From: Streptomyces sp. ST2-7A
GTDB lineage: Bacteria; Actinomycetota; Actinomycetes; Streptomycetales; Streptomycetaceae
Reading direction: 5' to 3'
Assembly (NCBI RefSeq): GCF_021390475.1
Contig: NZ_JAJUWS010000009.1
Coordinates: forward strand, 92,946-156,945
DNA: 64,000 nt
Shown: positions 59,375 through 64,000 of the stretch, piece after piece
Position numbering within the stretch: position 1 is the first letter of the stretch
Layout of the letters: every line of letters begins with the position of its first letter
Position numbers and translations under genes: made by a program
The notes under the pieces: generated by a model
Seen by the model: only the letters and a program-made list of their open reading frames with translations
Told to the model about the DNA's origin: nothing
Databases searched by the model: none

Positions 59375-60556
59375 TCAGGACGAGGCGGTTCTCGGTGTCA
59401 GTCCGGCGTCGGCGAAGCGCCGCATCAGCGCGGACTTGCCGCGGTGCTGCTCGCGCAGGTCGTGCAGGCGCCGGGCGAAAACCTCGGGGGTGCCCGCCCG
59501 GTCGTGGACCTCGCGGAGATCCTTCAGGAGGGTGACGGCGGTGGCGTAGGGGCCGGGCTGCTTCTGCCCGATCAGGTGGGCGATGTCCTGCCAGGCTTGC
59601 CCGGCGTTCTCGGCCAGGCGGTCCAGGTGGCTCTCGCGGGCCAGCTGTTCGGCCCGGCGGGCCTGGGCGCGGGCCTGCTCCTGCTGCCGGGTGTGCTCGC
59701 TGCGCACCTCGTGGGCGGCATCGAGGAGCTCCGCAGCTGAGCGGCGCCGGGTGGCGGTGGGCGGTACGGCTGTACCGCGGGACGCGGCGCGGTGGCGGGC
59801 CAGCAGCGCGGGGCCCGGCCGCGGGGCGGCGCCCAGGGCGGCGTCCAGCAGCAGGGCGTCCTTCTCACGTTGCGGCAGGGCGCGGATCCAGCCGGCGAGT
59901 GCGGCCTTGTCGATCGCCTGGGAAGGGGTGGCGCCGCTGGTGCGGGCAGCAGCGGTGAACAGGTGCGGATCGATGTGCAGGAAGTCCGCCAAGGCTTGCT
60001 GAGGGCCGGTGAGGTCGGCAAGGCCTGCGGGAACGGGCGGCTCGATGGCGGAGGTGTACTCGTCCTCGTCGACGTCCTCCTCCAGCTCCCAGCGGGTGAG
60101 CGCGGAAAGCCAGGCCAGATAGAGGGGGCGCAGGTCGCCCGCGGCGAGTTCGGTACGCAGGGTGGTGAAGGAGGCGAGGGTGAAGGAGGTCTCGAAGTCC
60201 CACTCGCCGCCGTCCTCAGACTCGTAGGCGAAGTCGAGCAGCAGGTGCCCTTTCCTGGTCCAGCAGGTCAAGGCGTCTTCCGCGCAGTACGGTTCGGCGC
60301 TGCGGGCGGACAGCAGCGTGGTGGGCAGGCGCAGCATCAGGCGCCGCGAGCCCCAGTTGGCGAAGTACAAGTGGGCGTCGTAGAGCTGCTCCATCAGTTT
60401 GCGCTCGTCGCCGCGGAAGTTGCCGTAGTGGTACTCGTCGACGAAGTGCGTCGCGCTAATCCGGGCCCGGCTCGACAGGGCCCGTACCCGCTCGAGCTCG
60501 TCCTTGGCCAAGGGCCGGTCGATGGCCTGGAACTCGTAGTACTGGTACTCACTCAC
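59375..60556 (-). CDS. Unknown protein, 393 aa, with basic coiled-coil C-terminus
   Basis: The N-terminal half is compact with repeated aromatic residues (EYQYYEFQAIDRPLAKDELE, THFVDEYHYGNFRGD, then LYFANWGSRRLMLRLP). It is acidic around residue 165. The C-terminal half is a long basic helix with many Gln/Arg/Ala (RQQEQARAQARRAEQLARES). I recognise it only as a recurrent bacterial hypothetical family. It is divergent from the 2OG-Fe(II) oxygenase gene across 159 bp, so the two may share control. The start is ATG 60556. Confidence 0.75.
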   Translation of the reverse strand: MSEYQYYEFQAIDRPLAKDELERVRALSSRARISATHFVDEYHYGNFRGDERKLMEQLYDAHLYFANWGSRRLMLRLPTTLLSARSAEPYCAEDALTCWTRKGHLLLDFAYESEDGGEWDFETSFTLASFTTLRTELAAGDLRPLYLAWLSALTRWELEEDVDEDEYTSAIEPPVPAGLADLTGPQQALADFLHIDPHLFTAAARTSGATPSQAIDKAALAGWIRALPQREKDALLLDAALGAAPRPGPALLARHRAASRGTAVPPTATRRRSAAELLDAAHEVRSEHTRQQEQARAQARRAEQLARESHLDRLAENAGQAWQDIAHLIGQKQPGPYATAVTLLKDLREVHDRAGTPEVFARRLHDLREQHRGKSALMRRFADAGLTPRTASS

Positions 60557-60715
60557 GGCTGTGCAGACTACCGTCAGACGCTGCGGTCCATATCACGGAG
60601 ACCGGGGTCTGATCCCTCGTTCGGGGCCTGTACGTGGTCATCGTCCTGGAGGTGACGTCACGTTCGTAGGATCGGGCGGAGGACGACAGGTCCGCAGGGG
60701 CCGGAGGGCAGGCGC

Positions 60716-62986
60716 GTGGTGGTGACAGCGAGGGAACGGCTGGCCAGGCTGCTCGGCGGGGCGAAGACGGCGGGGGCTTTCAGCGCCCGGCTGGAGGCGC
60801 CTGCGGCCGGCCTGGGCCTTGAGGCGGCCGGGGTCGGGCCGGTGAGCCTTCCGCTGCGGGCGCCCCAGGTGAAGCGGCTGATCTCGGTGGCACGGCCGGC
60901 GTTGTTCGGGCGGGGCGAGGAGACGCTGAGCGACACCGGGGTGCGTGATACCTGGCAAATCTCGCCGGATCAGTTCAGCCTTGCCGGTCCTTCCTGGCCG
61001 TCGCTGCTGAGCGGTGCGCTGGAGCACTTCCGGGATGCTCTCGGTCTCCCGGCGGCGAGTCGGCTGCGGGCCGAGCCGCACGCGATGCTGGTGTACGGCA
61101 AGGGCCAGTTTTTCCTTCCGCATCAGGATTCGGAGAAGGACGACGCCATGGTGGGCACGCTGGTGCTCTCCCTGCCGTCGGTGCACACGGGGGGAGAACT
61201 GGTCGTTGAGCACACCGGGCACAAGTGCGCGTACCGCGCCTCGAAGACGGATCTGACCCTCGTCGCCTTCTATGCCGACTGCCGGCACGAGGTCACCCCG
61301 GTCCGGTCCGGGTACCGGGTGACGCTCACCTTCAACCTGACCGTCGAGCAGGGGACTTCGGAGCAGGCGTCCGGGCCGCTGGCAGAGCTGGCACACAGTC
61401 TGGGCCGGCACTTCGGCTCGCCTGCCAAGCCGCGTTACAGCAGCCGCGAGCTGGATCCCCCGACCCGGCTCGTATACCTGCTCGATCACGAGTACACCCA
61501 GCGGGGACTGAGCTGGGAGCGGCTCAAGGGCGCGGATGCGGGACGTGCTGCTCTGCTGCGCGCCGCCGCCGGGCAGGCCGGGTGTGAGTCGGTGCTCGCG
61601 CTGGCCGAGGTGAAGGAGACCCGGGATGCCTATCCCGAAGGGGAAAATCCCTGGGACGACTGCGGGTATGAGGATGATGAGGAGGAGAGCGGCGACACGG
61701 ACTACGTCCTCCAGGAGCTGGTCGACGACGAGATCACCCTGGGCTGGTGGACCGGTCCGGACGACACCGGCGGCGAGTCGATCTCGTTGCGGGTGCACGA
61801 CTACGAGGTGTGTGCGAGTACCGCGAGCGTGGATCTGACGCCCTACGACTCCCAGTACGAGGGCTACATGGGGAACTACGGCAACACGCTGGACCGGTGG
61901 TACCGGCGGGCCGCGGTCGTCGTGTGGCCGCGTGAGCGGGCCTTCGCGGCCCGTGGCGAGGCCGGATCGCGGTGGGCCCTGGAGGAACTGCGCGCGAGCA
62001 TCGCGCGGGGCGACCTGGACCGGGCGCGCGACCACGCCCAGTCCCTCGCACCATTCTGGAAGCACACCAGCCCGCAACCCGAGCTGCTGGAGTGCGCGTT
62101 GCAGGTGGCCGCGGGTCTGGACGCGGCCGAGACCGCGGCCATGCTGCTTGAGCCGTTCCAGGTGGGCGCGCTCGCCCCGGAGCACGCGGGCCCACTCACC
62201 GCGGCGGCCGAGCGGTACGGAACAGGGTGGATGGGGCGGGTCGTCGACGGCTGGTTCGCATCGGAGCGCCGCCACCCACCGCAGCAGTACCAGTGGACCG
62301 AGCGACTGCCCCAGCTGTGTGTGGCGCTGCGCGCACATCGGGCGACGACGGCGGCGCGGCTGCTGCCCGCCGGGGTCTGGGCAGCGGCCGACAGTGGCCT
62401 GCGGCTGTGGACCACGACCGGTCCGGCCGAGATCCGCCGTGCACAGCTGGAGCAGCTGGCCCTGCCGCTGCGCCACCTCCTGGCGGCGGCCGACGAAGAG
62501 CTGCGGGACGCCATCCTGGCTGCCCTGCGCGAACGCGGGGACACGGTACTCGAGTGCCTGATGCCGTTGCTGCGCCGCGCCGCAGAGGCGTTGCCGGCGG
62601 CCGAGTGGGGCGTGGCAGGGCTCGACGCGATCGCGCGGGACTGCGCGGACCGGCTCCGCACGGTGTGCGAGGGGCCGCCGCGCGCTGCTGACGACTGGTC
62701 GGTGGCCTGGGCCGGGTGTGGCTGCGGACTGTGCGATGTCCTTGGTGAGTTCCTCGGCTCCCGGACGCGGCAGGTGCTCGAGTGGCCGCTGGCGAAGGAG
62801 GGCCGACGACACGTGCACTCCAGGATCGACTCGGCCGAGCTGCCGGTGCGCCACCAGACCAGGCGGCAGGGGCGTCCGTACACGCTGGTGCTGACGAAGA
62901 CCCAGGAGCTGTTCACCCGTGAGCAGACAGTCCGCCGCCAGGCCGCGGCGGACCTGGCATGGCTGAGGTCGCTGCGGATGGGATGA
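60716..62986 (+). CDS. 2OG-Fe(II) oxygenase (prolyl-hydroxylase-like) with large helical C-terminus
   Basis: The 756-aa protein has the iron ligands H136 and D138 (FFLPHQDSEKDD), distal H191 (DCRHEV) and the oxoglutarate arginine R201 (SGYRVTLTFNL). GTLVLSLPSVHTGGELVVEH lies between them, as in P4H-type oxygenases. About 500 further residues are mainly helical with no recognised domain, which is unusual. Start GTG 60716 (or GTG 60719) is tentative. A role in modifying a protein or nucleic acid is possible but unproven. Confidence 0.85.
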   Translation: MVVTARERLARLLGGAKTAGAFSARLEAPAAGLGLEAAGVGPVSLPLRAPQVKRLISVARPALFGRGEETLSDTGVRDTWQISPDQFSLAGPSWPSLLSGALEHFRDALGLPAASRLRAEPHAMLVYGKGQFFLPHQDSEKDDAMVGTLVLSLPSVHTGGELVVEHTGHKCAYRASKTDLTLVAFYADCRHEVTPVRSGYRVTLTFNLTVEQGTSEQASGPLAELAHSLGRHFGSPAKPRYSSRELDPPTRLVYLLDHEYTQRGLSWERLKGADAGRAALLRAAAGQAGCESVLALAEVKETRDAYPEGENPWDDCGYEDDEEESGDTDYVLQELVDDEITLGWWTGPDDTGGESISLRVHDYEVCASTASVDLTPYDSQYEGYMGNYGNTLDRWYRRAAVVVWPRERAFAARGEAGSRWALEELRASIARGDLDRARDHAQSLAPFWKHTSPQPELLECALQVAAGLDAAETAAMLLEPFQVGALAPEHAGPLTAAAERYGTGWMGRVVDGWFASERRHPPQQYQWTERLPQLCVALRAHRATTAARLLPAGVWAAADSGLRLWTTTGPAEIRRAQLEQLALPLRHLLAAADEELRDAILAALRERGDTVLECLMPLLRRAAEALPAAEWGVAGLDAIARDCADRLRTVCEGPPRAADDWSVAWAGCGCGLCDVLGEFLGSRTRQVLEWPLAKEGRRHVHSRIDSAELPVRHQTRRQGRPYTLVLTKTQELFTREQTVRRQAAADLAWLRSLRMG

Positions 62987-63138
62987 CTGCGGCTTCCGGC
63001 GTGACAGCCTCTTCGCGCAGAAGCGCCCCGGCCGCTCGGGATGGGGTCCGATCCGCCGCCTTGTCCGATGTCGACAAGGCGGCGTCACGCCCGAGTCGAA
63101 GGTCGTTCTCCGACGCCGGACCGCCACCGAAGACAATC

Positions 63139-63159
63139 AGGGGAGCGCAAGGGGAGCGC
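63139..63159. repeat. Arm-type repeat pair AGGGGAGCGC, right inner end of the AbiE element
   Basis: AGGGGAGCGC occurs at 63139-63148 and 63150-63159 with one intervening A. It ends 119 bp before the second tRNA-Thr repeat and matches the pair at 57493-57513. The surrounding 62987-63278 holds no gene. Confidence 0.6.
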
Positions 63160-63278
63160 GGACGCCTTTGGACGGTGCATCACGGGACGTGGACAGCGGG
63201 ACCGCGACGGGTGCTCCGATCTGCGAAAACAGAATCTGGCGTGATCGCGCAACACAGCCCGGCACGATCCCTAGCGGC

Positions 63279-63360
63279 CTCGTAATGCGTAGGTCAAGGG
63301 TTCGATTCCCTTAGGCGGCTCTCCCGAAGGCCAGGTCAGACACCCTCTGACCTGGCCTTT
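63279..63360 (+). repeat. Attachment-site repeat, copy 2: 3' part of tRNA-Thr(CGT) plus terminator
   Basis: This is the second 82-bp copy, identical to 57362-57443 except in the terminator loop (CACCC for CCCAC). The bases before it do not complete an anticodon stem, so it too is only a tRNA fragment. It marks the junction between the AbiE element and whatever lies to the right. Confidence 0.85.
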
Positions 63361-63361
63361 C
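63327..63361 (+). terminator. Intrinsic terminator of the tRNA-Thr fragment, copy 2
   Basis: The 13-bp stem AGGCCAGGTCAGA / TCTGACCTGGCCT is followed by TTTC. It is the duplicate of the terminator at 57409-57444. Confidence 0.8.
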
Positions 63362-63420
63362 TCATACCTCTGGCCTGACCCGGTCTCAGTTTCGGGCCCT
63401 TGGGGAGGCCCGTACCGGTT

Positions 63421-63447
63421 GTGTGTGGCCACAGCGTGGCCACACAC
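63421..63447. repeat. Palindromic arm-like repeat at the left end of a third element
   Basis: GTGTGTGGCCAC (63421-63432) and GTGGCCACACAC (63436-63447) form a perfect 12-bp inverted repeat with a 3-nt centre. Read as direct repeats, GTGGCCACA occurs at 63425 and 63436, again with an 11-bp period. It lies 60 bp after the second tRNA repeat, where the AbiE element also has its arm sites. Confidence 0.5.
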
Positions 63448-63716
63448 GCAGGGCGTGGACGGGGGCGTGGCCGGAGGGTGTGGAAACCGGCCGCTGTCCG
63501 CTGTCCTCGTTCTCGTATATCTTCGACTACCCGAGCCGTAGGCTTTCGGCATCCGAATGATGCACCAGCTCACCGGGCCGGATCGGGCTACCGGCGCGAT
63601 CGCACTGCCACGGGGCCATCTCAGCGCGGACAGCACCAGGTCCTGGTTCGGCGACAGCGCCTTCTTCGCCAAGTGGTAGCCGACCCGGGTGCCGTTCGAT
63701 AATCATCCATCGATGA
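63448..63716. other. Non-coding stretch of the right-hand element
   Basis: I see no convincing gene here; short frames on both strands lack starts, ribosome-binding sites and family likeness. Locally the sequence is less GC-rich around 63510-63560. Confidence 0.4.
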
Positions 63717-63748
63717 GGGGTGTGCCGAGCTTCGGCCCGGCACACCCC
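63717..63748. terminator. Hairpin before the last gene
   Basis: GGGGTGTGCCG (63717-63727) and CGGCACACCCC (63738-63748) form a perfect 11-bp stem with a 10-nt loop. It lies 66 bp upstream of the membrane-protein start. It may be a terminator or leader hairpin. Confidence 0.4.
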
Positions 63749-63814
63749 CGCCCCGCCCTTCCCGCCTCCTCCTTCTGCCGTCACTGTTCTCTGTTTTCGT
63801 TCCCGGGAGCTCCC

Positions 63815-64000
63815 ATGGCCGGCCCCGCCCCCTCCTCTTCTCTTCCGTCTCCCGTGGTTCGGACCGTGATCACGCTGATGGCCGTTCCGGTGTCGGCGGG
63901 AGGCGGGGCGCTCCTGGTGTCCTCATCGTGGTGGCGACCCCTGCTGGGGGTGCTGCTGTTGGTCGGTCTGGCCGGTGTGGTCGGTCGGTGGGGGCGGGCC
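63815..64000 (+). CDS. Small membrane protein, N-terminal part (cut by window end)
   Basis: ATG 63815 follows GGGAG at a good distance, and the frame is open to the end of the window (62 codons). Two hydrophobic segments are visible: VVRTVITLMAVPVSAGGGAL and LLGVLLLVGLAGVVG. Small proteins of this kind (Spd-like) are common near the ends of Streptomyces plasmids and ICEs. It probably belongs to the third element, to the right of the second tRNA repeat. Confidence 0.55.
   Translation, partial: MAGPAPSSSLPSPVVRTVITLMAVPVSAGGGALLVSSSWWRPLLGVLLLVGLAGVVGRWGRA

Larger units (their letters stand above)
57362..63360. mobile_element. att-flanked 5.9-kb element without integrase (CIME-like), carrying AbiE
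   Basis: The segment is bounded by 82-bp direct repeats of the tRNA-Thr 3' end. Just inside both ends it carries arm-type pairs of the same sequence (AGGGGAGCGC at 57493-57513 and 63139-63159). It contains AbiEi/AbiEii, a helical protein and a 2OG-Fe(II) oxygenase but no integrase, relaxase or replication gene. This is the structure of a cis-mobilisable or decayed element that a related integrase could move. Confidence 0.7.

Noticed and set aside
60638..63136. 832-aa minus-strand frame
   Set aside because: It is opposite the 2OG-Fe(II) oxygenase with its full catalytic set; the minus frame has no domain and biased composition.
1..64000. CRISPR array
   Set aside because: No regularly spaced repeats of 24-40 bp were seen anywhere; the only spaced repeats are the paired 10-mers near the attachment sites.

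Overview
The window is high-GC actinobacterial DNA, almost certainly Streptomyces: strong GC3 bias, many GTG/TTG starts, 4-bp ATGA/GTGA gene overlaps, WhiB, DUF397, DUF317 and DUF4913 proteins, and a conservon. All family assignments come from reading motifs by eye; no database search was run.

Left part (1-19.7 kb): two similar minus-strand modules, each a zinc-ribbon/XRE/TPR-like regulator overlapping by 4 bp an enzyme gene (a phosphotransferase cut by the window edge, and a HAD hydrolase). Then a complete conservon on the plus strand: sensor ATPase CvnA, roadblock CvnB, DUF742 CvnC, GTPase CvnD and two P450s; the first P450 has ExxW in place of ExxR, as in CYP157. A small gene broken by an in-frame TAG follows, then an FxLD-type methyltransferase, a frameshifted DUF397 gene, and a tightly coupled operon (FAD oxidoreductase, HprK-like P-loop protein, small kinase, GT4, membrane GT2) followed by a NUDIX hydrolase and a TAG-interrupted kinase.

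Centre (19.8-50 kb): a T4SS-type integrative conjugative element (ICE). It has an ImmR/ImmA-like switch with two membrane proteins, palindromic operators around a divergent promoter, replication genes, a DUF2637 protein, MobC and relaxase with a perfect 19-bp hairpin (candidate oriT), one AT-rich 1169-aa cargo gene, and a long minus-strand transfer operon (NlpC/P60 hydrolase, DUF6112, TrbL/VirB6-like, SCO6880-like, VirB4, VirD4, tandem DnaB-N protein, cytosine methyltransferase, DUF4913, RelE-like and DUF317 proteins). Both ICE operons are preceded by a similar structured leader whose hairpin shows the same 18-nt apical sequence on different stems.

Right part (50-64 kb): a defence-flavoured accessory zone (DNA methyltransferase and a PD-(D/E)XK nuclease in convergent orientation, PIN protein, unknown 431-aa protein, an IS5-type element with TAA target duplication, an endonuclease VII-like protein). 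It ends at an 82-bp repeat holding the 3' part of tRNA-Thr(CGT) and its terminator. The same repeat recurs 5.9 kb further on. Each copy is bordered by paired short repeats of 11-bp period that look like integrase arm sites, so the tRNA end appears to hold a tandem array of elements. The middle one has no integrase and carries an AbiE toxin-antitoxin pair, a helical protein and a 2OG-Fe(II) oxygenase. The intact tRNA and any integrase are not in the window. Several genes are broken by single-base changes, often in C/G runs, so either decay or base-calling error must be considered.
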